The position numbers and the translations under genes are program-made. 5,899 bases of DNA from an uncultured Erysipelotrichaceae bacterium. GTDB taxonomy: Bacteria > Bacillota_I > Bacilli_A > Erysipelotrichales > Coprobacillaceae. The stretch is from contig URQL01000112.1 in the NCBI GenBank assembly GCA_900550005.1, positions 1 to 5,899 of the forward strand, read 5' to 3'. Every line of letters begins with the position of its first letter. Positions within the stretch are counted from its first letter, which is position 1. The notes beneath the pieces are model-generated. The model did not search any database, had not been told where the DNA came from, and saw only the letters and a list, made by a program, of their open reading frames with translations. Shown piece by piece: positions 1 through 5,897 of the stretch.

Positions 1-27
1 GTGAGGATTTATAACATCTCGATGTGA
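1..27 (+). CDS. Possible C-terminal tail of an upstream gene (partial)
   Basis: The frame starting at base 1 is the only + strand frame open from the window edge to the HAD start; the other two have stops at 2-4 and 12-14. It reads VRIYNISM and ends at TGA 25-27. That stop overlaps the GTG start of the HAD gene by four bases (GTGA), an arrangement typical of translationally coupled operon genes. Only eight codons are visible, so no function can be given, and the open frame could be chance. Confidence 0.3.
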   Translation: MRIYNISM

Positions 28-1373
28 GTATATTTAATCACATTTTGAGTAGCAGAACAAAATTGGAAAAATTAGAACCGAAATTAGTTATATTTGATAT
101 GGATGGATTGATGTTTGATACAGAAAAAATAGGAGGCATTTGTTTTAGAAAAGCAGCGAAAGAATTGGGTTATCATGTAAGTGAAGAATTGAGCTTATCT
201 TTAATAGGGGGAAATGGTAAACGTAACCATCAAATCTTAGTCGATGCTTTAGGTGAAGATTGTCCATTAGATGAAATCTCAGCTCTATCAAGAAAATATC
301 GCTATCAAGATTTTGAAGAAAATGGTTTAGGAATTAAACCAGGATTAGTTGAATTATTAGCTTATTTAAAAGAACACCAAATTAAAACAGCTGTAGCCTC
401 TTCTTCAAGAAGAGAAGTGATCGATTATTATTTACAACTTAGTAAGTTAGAACATCGTTTTGATTATATTATTAGTGGAGATAAAGTAGAAAAGAGTAAA
501 CCAGAACCGGATATCTTTTTAAATGCCTGTGATTATTTTGGTTATAAACCAGAAGAATGCTTAGTTTTAGAAGATTCAAGAAATGGGGTATTGGCAGCAC
601 ATAATGGAAATATTCCTGTTATTTGTGTACCTGATTTGTTATTTCATGATCGTGATATCTTTAATTTAACTTTTGCTACAGTGCCTACATTACAAAGTGT
701 TATCACTTTATTAAAAGGAATTGAAATTAAAACTGTGATCTTTGACATGGATGGGTTAATGTTTGATACTGAAAATTTATGTATCGAGCCTTTGATCCAA
801 GCTCATAAAAATCATGGCTATAATATGACTAAGGAAGATTGTTTTAAAATTATTGGAACATCAGGAATTATTACGAAAAAAATTATGCATGAACGTTTTG
901 GAGAAGATTATCCTTTTGAAATCGTTATGCAAGAAGCAATGGATTTACTTCTTGATTTAATTCGTACAAAAGGGTTACCAATTAAATCAGGGTTAATGGA
1001 TCTACTTAATTATTTACAAGAACAAGGTATTGATTGTGTTGTGGCATCAAGTTCAAGTGAAAAGACGATTAAAGAATATTTAGAATTATCAAATACTGCA
1101 AAGTATTTTAAATATATTGTTGGTGGTAACCAAGTCAAACATAGTAAACCGGAACCAGATGTCTTTTTAAAAGCCTTAGAAATAGCGAGTGTAAACAATA
1201 ATGAAGCACTTATTTTTGAAGATAGTAAAAATGGTATTCTTGCTGCATCTAGAGCTAATATTCCTGTGGTTTGTGTACCTGATTTATTAATGCATGATCA
1301 AGAAGTATTGAATCGATCTTTTGCTTTTATACCTAGTTTAGACTATGCAATCAAGTTTATTAAGAAAGGATAA
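24..1373 (+). CDS. Tandem double-domain HAD superfamily hydrolase (beta-phosphoglucomutase-like phosphatase)
   Basis: This 449-residue cytoplasmic protein holds two complete HAD subfamily IA domains, each about 213 residues, where most family members have one. Domain 1 (about 20-232) shows motif I DMDGLMFDT with nucleophile D25 and acid/base D27, motif II serine at S126 (VASSS), motif III lysine K159 (SKPEPD) and motif IV acids E183/D184. Domain 2 (about 236-449) repeats these at D241/D243, S342, K375 and E399/D400. Helical cap regions lie between motifs I and II. All motifs are offset by exactly 216 residues, and a hand count gives roughly 43% identity without gaps. Both active sites look intact. 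The family removes phosphate from, or isomerises, small phosphorylated metabolites such as sugar phosphates; the substrate here cannot be read. The start is taken as GTG at 24, after an in-frame stop at 12-14. Its ribosome site is poor (GTGAGG at 1-6 is too far away), so coupling to an upstream gene is likely; TTG at 45 or 63 are alternatives. A start after residue 25 would remove the catalytic aspartate. Confidence 0.9.
   Translation: MSIFNHILSSRTKLEKLEPKLVIFDMDGLMFDTEKIGGICFRKAAKELGYHVSEELSLSLIGGNGKRNHQILVDALGEDCPLDEISALSRKYRYQDFEENGLGIKPGLVELLAYLKEHQIKTAVASSSRREVIDYYLQLSKLEHRFDYIISGDKVEKSKPEPDIFLNACDYFGYKPEECLVLEDSRNGVLAAHNGNIPVICVPDLLFHDRDIFNLTFATVPTLQSVITLLKGIEIKTVIFDMDGLMFDTENLCIEPLIQAHKNHGYNMTKEDCFKIIGTSGIITKKIMHERFGEDYPFEIVMQEAMDLLLDLIRTKGLPIKSGLMDLLNYLQEQGIDCVVASSSSEKTIKEYLELSNTAKYFKYIVGGNQVKHSKPEPDVFLKALEIASVNNNEALIFEDSKNGILAASRANIPVVCVPDLLMHDQEVLNRSFAFIPSLDYAIKFIKKG
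1365..1370 (+). promoter_or_regulatory. Ribosome binding site that fixes the asparaginase start
   Basis: AAAGGA lies seven bases before ATG 1378 and doubles as the last two codons (Lys-Gly) of the HAD gene, just before its TAA. This favours 1378 over the in-frame ATG at 1345. The earlier start would add 11 residues absent from the family's usual beginning and would overlap the HAD gene. Confidence 0.8.
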
Positions 1374-1377
1374 GGTT

Positions 1378-2358
1378 ATGAAAAGAATATTAATTGTAGC
1401 AACCGGAGGAACGATTGCCGGTGTTGGAGAAGTTGGTAAAAGTGCAAGTTATCAAGCAGGTGAAATTAATATTGATGAAATTATTAAATCCATTCCTGCT
1501 TTAAAACATTTAGCTCATCTTTCAGCAATTCAACTTTTTAATGTCGATAGTAATGAAATGGATGAAGCAAAGTTAATTAAACTTGCTAATGAATTAAATG
1601 TGTTACTTGCTAGAGATGATGTTGATGGTATTGTGGTTACTCATGGGACGGATACTTTAGATGAAACAGCTTATTTCTTGAATTTAACTTTAAAAACGTA
1701 TAAACCGGTTATTTTAACCGGAGCCATGCGACCAGCTACGGCTACTTCTGCAGATGGACCGATGAATTTATATCAAGCAGTAGCTTTGGCTTGTGATGAT
1801 CAAGCATTGGGGCATGGGGTAATGGCTGTCTTTTCGGATACGATTTACTCAGGTCGTGATATTCAAAAAGTGAATAATTTTAAAACGGATGCTTTTGATA
1901 AGAAAGATTTTGGTTGTTTAGGCTATATGCGAGATGATCAAGTTTATTTCTTTGCTAGAACATTTAAAAAACATACTTTAATGTCCATCTTTAGTGAACA
2001 AGAATTAACTACGCTACCTAAAGTAGGAATTGCTTACTATTATGGTGGAGCTTCTACAGATGTTTTAGATGCTTTAGCATTAACTTGTAAAGGAATCGTC
2101 ATCGCTGGAAGTGGCAGTGGAAATTATTCAAAAAAATGGATTGAAAAAGTTGAAGAATTGGTTAATAAAGGAATCACTATTGTAAGATCAAGTCGTGTGG
2201 GACATGGAATCGTATTTGAATCGTCTGTATTTGATCCTAAAAATTTAACTATTCCTAGTAATACCTTATCATCGCAAAAAGCAAGAATCTTGCTGATGTT
2301 AGCGTTAAGTAAGACAAACGATAAACAACAAATTAACGAATGGTTTAATGAGTATTAA
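1378..2358 (+). CDS. L-asparaginase, type II-like sequence, probably cytoplasmic
   Basis: The enzyme hydrolyses L-asparagine to L-aspartate and ammonia. The 326-residue protein has the usual length and both family signatures. The first is ATGGTIAG, with the nucleophile threonine T12 and tyrosine Y25. The second is VTHGTDTLDE, with the T91-D92 pair. S58 in the VDSNE motif and K164 in DIQKVNN match the substrate-binding serine and catalytic lysine of E. coli AnsB. The C-terminal domain (from about 213) includes SGSGNYS and VRSSRVGHG, and ends with an NTLSSQKARILLMLAL-type segment much like AnsB. The sequence therefore resembles type II enzymes, which are often exported, yet the protein starts directly at the first beta strand (MKRILIVATGG) with no signal peptide, so it should be cytoplasmic. 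The symbol is left blank because ansA/ansB naming depends on this distinction. It sits four bases after the HAD gene with its ribosome site inside that gene, so the two are probably one operon. Confidence 0.95.
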   Translation: MKRILIVATGGTIAGVGEVGKSASYQAGEINIDEIIKSIPALKHLAHLSAIQLFNVDSNEMDEAKLIKLANELNVLLARDDVDGIVVTHGTDTLDETAYFLNLTLKTYKPVILTGAMRPATATSADGPMNLYQAVALACDDQALGHGVMAVFSDTIYSGRDIQKVNNFKTDAFDKKDFGCLGYMRDDQVYFFARTFKKHTLMSIFSEQELTTLPKVGIAYYYGGASTDVLDALALTCKGIVIAGSGSGNYSKKWIEKVEELVNKGITIVRSSRVGHGIVFESSVFDPKNLTIPSNTLSSQKARILLMLALSKTNDKQQINEWFNEY

Positions 2359-2386
2359 ATAACATAAATTTAACAAAACTTTAACA
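2359..2386 (+). promoter_or_regulatory. Putative Pho box (PhoP/PhoB operator), three 11-base direct repeats
   Basis: Three hexamers are spaced exactly 11 bases apart: ATAACA at 2359, TTAACA at 2370 and TTAACA at 2381, each separated by five bases. A much degraded fourth position falls at 2392. The known Bacillus subtilis PhoP site is repeated TT(A/T/C)ACA with about five bases between copies, and two of the repeats match it exactly. The array begins at the base after the asparaginase stop and lies upstream of the PhoP/PhoR-like operon, so autoregulation is the natural reading. TTAACA at 2381 could also serve as a -35 element. The -10 is unclear: TGAAAT 2405-2410 and TAGATT 2410-2415 are weak. 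TTTAAT 2419-2424 is a better match but leaves almost no leader before the ribosome site at 2434. Confidence 0.65.
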
Positions 2387-2433
2387 TTATTTATCTTTAA
2401 ACAATGAAATAGATTTGTTTTAATTAATAAAAA

Positions 2434-2439
2434 AGAGGG
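2434..2439 (+). promoter_or_regulatory. Ribosome binding site deciding the response regulator start
   Basis: AGAGGG ends directly against ATG 2440 but lies six bases from ATG 2446. The second ATG therefore has normal spacing and gives MEKLIYIIEDD, the usual start of OmpR-family receivers. The upstream ATG would add only two residues (Met-Asn). Confidence 0.65.
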
Positions 2440-2445
2440 ATGAAT

Positions 2446-3153
2446 ATGGAAAAACTAATTTATATTATTGAAGATGATAACAATATTCGAGATTTGATTA
2501 AAATCGCATTGAATAGTTATGATTTTATTGTCAAAGATTTTGATAATGCAGAAGATGCATTAAAGAGTATTCAAACAGATAAACCTGTAGTTGCTGTATT
2601 TGATGTTATGTTACCAGGAATGGATGGAATTAGTGCAGTTAAAAAAATTCGTACAATGCCAAAAGTTAGTGATTTACCTGTTATGATTTTAACAGCTAAA
2701 GATAGTGAAGTTGATAAGGTTCAAGGCTTAGAAGGTGGAGCAGATGATTATATGACAAAACCATTTTCAGTACTTGAACTTTGTGCACGTGTTCGTGCTT
2801 TAATTAGAAGAAGTAAAATGCAAGCCAATGCTTCTAAACAAATCATTATGAGTGGTATTGTAATCAATCAAGAAACAAGAGATGTTTATTGCAATGGGGA
2901 ATTATTAGAATTAACTTATAAAGAATACGAATTGTTACTTCTATTAATGATCAATCATAATCAAGTATTAGAAAGAGAAGAATTACTTAATAAAATATGG
3001 GGATATGGTGGAAGTGCAGATACACGTACAATTGATGTCCATATTCGTCATTTAAGAGAAAAGTTAAAAGATCAAGGAGAATGTATTAAAACGATTCGTG
3101 GTGTTGGTTATCGTTTTATTGATTTAGACCAAGATGAAAAAGGCTATATTTAA
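2446..3153 (+). CDS. phoP: PhoP/PhoB-like response regulator, OmpR family
   Basis: This 235-residue cytoplasmic transcription factor has the standard two-domain OmpR/PhoB layout. The receiver domain (about 3-120) has the acidic pair D10/D11, phosphoacceptor D53 in the VFDVMLPGMDG motif, switch residues T83 and Y102, and K105 in the TKPF motif. The winged-helix DNA-binding domain (about 136-226) has the recognition helix near 193-207 (TRTIDVHIRHLREKL) and the wing RGVGYRF at 218-224. Its C-terminal codons overlap the start of a PhoR-like kinase, and a Pho-box-like array lies upstream. Together these favour a phosphate-responsive PhoP/PhoB over other OmpR-family members such as WalR/YycF. The sequence alone cannot prove the signal. 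Phosphorylation by the partner kinase is expected to promote dimer binding to 11-base direct repeats. Confidence 0.9.
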   Translation: MEKLIYIIEDDNNIRDLIKIALNSYDFIVKDFDNAEDALKSIQTDKPVVAVFDVMLPGMDGISAVKKIRTMPKVSDLPVMILTAKDSEVDKVQGLEGGADDYMTKPFSVLELCARVRALIRRSKMQANASKQIIMSGIVINQETRDVYCNGELLELTYKEYELLLLLMINHNQVLEREELLNKIWGYGGSADTRTIDVHIRHLREKLKDQGECIKTIRGVGYRFIDLDQDEKGYI

Positions 3154-4831
3154 GAATTTTACGCTAATAATTATATTAGCGTTAATTATTTGTAGTAGTG
3201 TATCCACTTATATTTTTTCCCGTTTAATTTTTAACCACACTGTGGATAACATGGTTTATAGTTTACAACTTGCAGATTATACACTAGATTATGATCAACC
3301 TTTGAAAGATCAAGTCGATCAGATCAATGAACATACTTTAAAACAAGATAGTCGTATTAGTGTTATTAATTTAGATGGTACAGTTGAAGTAGATACTTCG
3401 GTTGAAACACCTTTAGAAAATCATTTGCAACGTAAAGAAGTTCAAGATGCTTTAAAAACAGGAATAGGTAAAGAAGTTCGTTATTCTTCAACTTTACATC
3501 GAAATCTACTTTATGTGGCTTATTTAAGTGACCATGGAGAAATTATTCGTTTAGCTATACCTTATTCAGGAATGCAAGATTATTTAAAAATGGCGATTCC
3601 TGGGTTAGTAGTGAGTTGTGCGATTACCTTCTTAGTTTCTCTTTTCTTATCGAGAGTTCTTTCTAGAAAAATTACAAAACCATTAGAAGAAGTGTCTGAG
3701 CAATTACTTTCTATTCAAGAAAGTCAACCTGTCTTTGCGCCACATCAATATGCTTATGAAGAGTTAAATGATATTACAATGGTAACTGATAGATTGGCTA
3801 ATAAAATCAATCAATCAATTCTATCTTTAAGAAATGAAAAAAATAAACTTCATTGTGTACTTGATAATATGCAAGAAGGAATGATTGTATTAGATGAACG
3901 TAATCATGTTGCTTTAATCAATCAATCAGCAGCTATGATTTTTAATTTGGACGAACCTAAAAAAGGACAACCTATTGAAGAATATGTAAAAGATCGCAAG
4001 ATTCTTAAACGTATTAAAAGTGAAAATAATTATGAAACTTTCCATATTGGAGATCAATATTATTCAATTCATAAAGCCTTGATTGATCGAGGTGTCTTTA
4101 AGAATCATCAAATTGTGGTGATTTTAGATGTTACTCAAGAAGAAATTGCAATGAAAATGAAACAAGCTTTCTTCTCAAATGCTTCCCATGAATTAAAAAC
4201 ACCGTTAACTTCAATTCAAGGGTACGCAGAATTATTGGATTCTAATTTGATTCAAGATCCTAAGCAAAAAGACGTGTTTGTTGATCGTATTTTAAATGAA
4301 ACAAGAAATATGACAAGACTTATCAATGATATTTTAGAAATCTCAAAACTAGAAAACCATCAAACAAGTGTTACCATGACAAACATTAAACTTGATCTAG
4401 TCATTGAAGACTTATTTCATACTTTAACACCGCTTGCTAATGATCGTGACATTAAACTTATTTATACAGAACATGACCAAGAGTTTTATGCGGATTTAGA
4501 TCAAATGAATCAATTATTAATTAATTTATTATCTAATTCAGTTAAATATGGTAAAGATGGCGGCTTTGTGAAAATTGATTTTAAAACACAAACAGATGGT
4601 ATACAAATCATTGTTGAAGATGATGGTATCGGTATTCCAGAAGAAGATCTACCGCATGTTACAGAACGTTTTTATCGTGTAGATAAGGGAAGAACAAAAA
4701 CCATTGAAGGAACAGGTTTAGGTTTAGCCATCGTTAAACATATTGTTCAAATGTATGAAGGAGATCTTAAAATTGAAAGTAAACTTGGTGTCGGTACGAA
4801 AACAACAATCTTTTTAAAGGATATGCGATAA
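3134..4831 (+). CDS. phoR: PhoR-like membrane sensor histidine kinase
   Basis: This 565-residue inner-membrane kinase is the partner of the preceding regulator. In order it has TM helix 1 (about 9-31), an extracytoplasmic sensor of about 120 residues (34-152) resembling the PhoR external PAS-like fold (RISVINLDGTV, ENHLQRKEV), TM helix 2 (about 153-176) and HAMP (about 175-228). A cytoplasmic PAS domain (about 236-335) follows, then HisKA with phosphoacceptor H352 in SHELKTP. The ATPase domain (about 455-563) shows N-box N464/N468, G1 DDGIGIP (496-502), F-box ERFYRVD and G2 GTGLGLAIVK. All catalytic motifs look intact, so both autokinase and phosphatase activity are plausible. The ATG at 3134 lies 20 bases inside the regulator gene and lacks a clear ribosome site, which suggests translational coupling. 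It is the sensible start because TM helix 1 follows directly. In B. subtilis the PhoR signal is linked to wall teichoic acid intermediates and in E. coli to the Pst-PhoU complex; neither partner is in this window. Confidence 0.92.
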   Translation: MKKAIFKNFTLIIILALIICSSVSTYIFSRLIFNHTVDNMVYSLQLADYTLDYDQPLKDQVDQINEHTLKQDSRISVINLDGTVEVDTSVETPLENHLQRKEVQDALKTGIGKEVRYSSTLHRNLLYVAYLSDHGEIIRLAIPYSGMQDYLKMAIPGLVVSCAITFLVSLFLSRVLSRKITKPLEEVSEQLLSIQESQPVFAPHQYAYEELNDITMVTDRLANKINQSILSLRNEKNKLHCVLDNMQEGMIVLDERNHVALINQSAAMIFNLDEPKKGQPIEEYVKDRKILKRIKSENNYETFHIGDQYYSIHKALIDRGVFKNHQIVVILDVTQEEIAMKMKQAFFSNASHELKTPLTSIQGYAELLDSNLIQDPKQKDVFVDRILNETRNMTRLINDILEISKLENHQTSVTMTNIKLDLVIEDLFHTLTPLANDRDIKLIYTEHDQEFYADLDQMNQLLINLLSNSVKYGKDGGFVKIDFKTQTDGIQIIVEDDGIGIPEEDLPHVTERFYRVDKGRTKTIEGTGLGLAIVKHIVQMYEGDLKIESKLGVGTKTTIFLKDMR

Positions 4832-4876
4832 AGAAATAATTAGAGATGAATCTTTAATCATTTCTTTATTTTATAT
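4830..4876 (+). terminator. Possible Rho-independent terminator of the two-component operon
   Basis: An imperfect hairpin begins inside the kinase stop codon. AAAGAAAT (4830-4837) pairs with ATTTCTTT (4860-4867). After one A/C mismatch, ATTAGAGA (4839-4846) pairs with TCTTTAAT (4851-4858), including one G-U pair, around a TGAA loop. It is followed by ATTTTATAT. The stem is long but very AT-rich and the T tract is interrupted, so termination may be partial. Confidence 0.5.
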
Positions 4877-4884
4877 GTTATAAT
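4876..4884 (+). promoter_or_regulatory. Extended -10 promoter for manA
   Basis: TGTTATAAT is a consensus -10 (TATAAT, 4879-4884) with the TGn extension. No good -35 is seen 16-18 bases upstream, where the terminator hairpin lies, and the extended -10 probably compensates. Transcription would start near 4890-4892, leaving a leader of about 20 bases that carries the ribosome site AAAGGAAGGAAAG (4895-4907). Confidence 0.7.
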
Positions 4885-4911
4885 CAAGTACATGAAAGGA
4901 AGGAAAGATAA

Positions 4912-5847
4912 ATGGGACATCTATTAAAAATGAAACCTGTATTTAAAGAAATGATATGGGGTGGAAAACGTTTAAAAGAAGAATATGGTTATGCGATTCC
5001 TAGTGATCATACAGGAGAATGTTGGGCAATTTCTGCTCACTCTAATGGTGATGGTACGATTGTAAGTGGCGAGTTCAAAGGACAAACACTATCTCATGTA
5101 TTTAATGAACATAAAGAACTATTTGGTAATATTCAAAATGAACAATTTCCATTACTTGTGAAAATTATTGATGCTTCTCGAGATTTAAGTGTACAAGTGC
5201 ATCCTGATGATACTTACGCTAAAATCCATGAAAATAGCTTAGGTAAAACAGAAAGTTGGTACGTGTTAGGTGTAAAAGATAATACGCAAATGGTTATGGG
5301 ACATTTTGCAAAAAGTAAAGAAGAATTGATTGAAAGAATTGAAAATAATGAGTATGATCAATTACTTAATCGTTTTCCAATTAAAAAGGGAGATTTCTTC
5401 TATATTCCTTCAGGAACGATTCATGCAATTTGTGCAGATTCACTTATTTATGAAGCACAACAATCTTCTGATATCACGTATCGTGTTTATGATTATAATC
5501 GTAAAGATGCTAATGGAAATTTACGTCAACTACATGTAAAACAATCGATTGATGTTATTCAAGTACCTTATGATTCAAGTAAACAAAGTCAACCACAGGT
5601 GATAAAAAATGTGAATTATGATGAAATTATCTATGTAAAATCAAAGTTTTTCACAGTAAAAAAATGGAATGTGAAAAGTTCTGTAACGATTACACATCAA
5701 GAACCTTTTTCATTAGTAAGTATTATTGAAGGACAAGGAACAATGAATGAATTTGCTGTGAAAAAAGGTGATCATTTTGTTGTATGTAGTGATGTGCATG
5801 AATTAAAAATAGATGGTCAAATGGAAATCATGGTTACAACTTTATAA
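4912..5847 (+). CDS. manA: Mannose-6-phosphate isomerase, class I (short Firmicutes form)
   Basis: This cytoplasmic zinc enzyme interconverts mannose-6-phosphate and fructose-6-phosphate, feeding imported mannose into glycolysis or supplying mannose-6-phosphate for glycan synthesis. The 311-residue length fits the short Bacillus-type class I enzymes rather than the roughly 390-residue E. coli form. The cupin fold shows the expected zinc ligands: Q95 and H97 in VQVHPDD, E114 in KTESWYV and H171 in SGTIHAI. The likely catalytic arginine is R191 in TYRVYDYNR. The N-terminal LKPVFKEMIWGG-like block (here KMKPVFKEMIWGG, residues 6-18) is also typical. A second, smaller cupin-like half covers about 230-311 (EGQGTM, KKGDHFV). 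ATG 4912 is chosen because AGGA at 4901-4904 lies seven bases upstream; ATG 4930 has no such site. It has its own promoter after a probable terminator, so it is likely expressed independently of the two-component operon. I see no catabolite-control or Pho site in its short leader. Confidence 0.95.
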   Translation: MGHLLKMKPVFKEMIWGGKRLKEEYGYAIPSDHTGECWAISAHSNGDGTIVSGEFKGQTLSHVFNEHKELFGNIQNEQFPLLVKIIDASRDLSVQVHPDDTYAKIHENSLGKTESWYVLGVKDNTQMVMGHFAKSKEELIERIENNEYDQLLNRFPIKKGDFFYIPSGTIHAICADSLIYEAQQSSDITYRVYDYNRKDANGNLRQLHVKQSIDVIQVPYDSSKQSQPQVIKNVNYDEIIYVKSKFFTVKKWNVKSSVTITHQEPFSLVSIIEGQGTMNEFAVKKGDHFVVCSDVHELKIDGQMEIMVTTL

Positions 5848-5852
5848 AATCT

Positions 5853-5897
5853 ATTGAAAATTGAAAAATGTATGCTAAAATATACACAGTTTTCAAT
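5853..5897. repeat. Inverted repeat, 11-bp arms, at the window end
   Basis: ATTGAAAATTG (5853-5863) pairs with CAGTTTTCAAT (5887-5897), with one G-T pair. A second short pairing, TGTAT (5869-5873) with ATACA (5882-5886), lies inside. It could be a terminator stem after manA, but the bases that would hold the T tract are outside the window. It could equally be an operator around the promoter it encloses. Confidence 0.5.
5854..5881 (+). promoter_or_regulatory. Likely promoter for the gene downstream of the window
   Basis: TTGAAA (5854-5859, five of six matches to the -35 consensus) lies 16 bases before TAAAAT (5876-5881, five of six to the -10). The -10 is preceded by TGC, giving an extended -10. 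Transcription would start near 5888. The downstream gene is not in the window. Confidence 0.55.

Noticed and set aside
1010..1198. 62-residue open frame on the - strand inside the HAD gene
   Set aside because: It lies wholly within a well-supported gene, has no ribosome site that I can see, and its sequence resembles no family; it is the reverse shadow of the second HAD domain.
1345..1377. Longer asparaginase start at ATG 1345
   Set aside because: It would add 11 residues not typical of the family and overlap the HAD gene, whereas ATG 1378 has a good ribosome site at 1365-1370 and starts right at the first strand of the fold.
2397..2423. Weak hairpin TTAAACAA ... TTGTTTTAA between the asparaginase and regulator genes, as a terminator
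   Set aside because: The stem is six to eight A/T-rich pairs with a bulge, a 10-base loop and no T run, and it overlaps the likely -10 region, so it is too weak to call a terminator.
2446..4831. WalR/WalK (YycFG) identity for the two-component pair
   Set aside because: WalRK-type operons are followed by yycH/yycI or yycJ-like genes. Here the next gene is manA, and the upstream repeats match Pho boxes rather than the WalR motif, so PhoP/PhoR fits better, although the families are close relatives.
4892..4927. Short leader peptide frame ATG AAA GGA AGG ... TAA overlapping the manA start
   Set aside because: Eleven codons that simply read through the manA ribosome site. The ATG falls at the predicted transcription start with no ribosome site of its own, so it is probably chance.
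5330..5539. 69-residue + strand open frame inside manA
   Set aside because: It is an out-of-frame reading of manA across the region encoding the zinc-binding histidine, rich in Ile/Met/Leu as expected of a shifted AT-rich frame.
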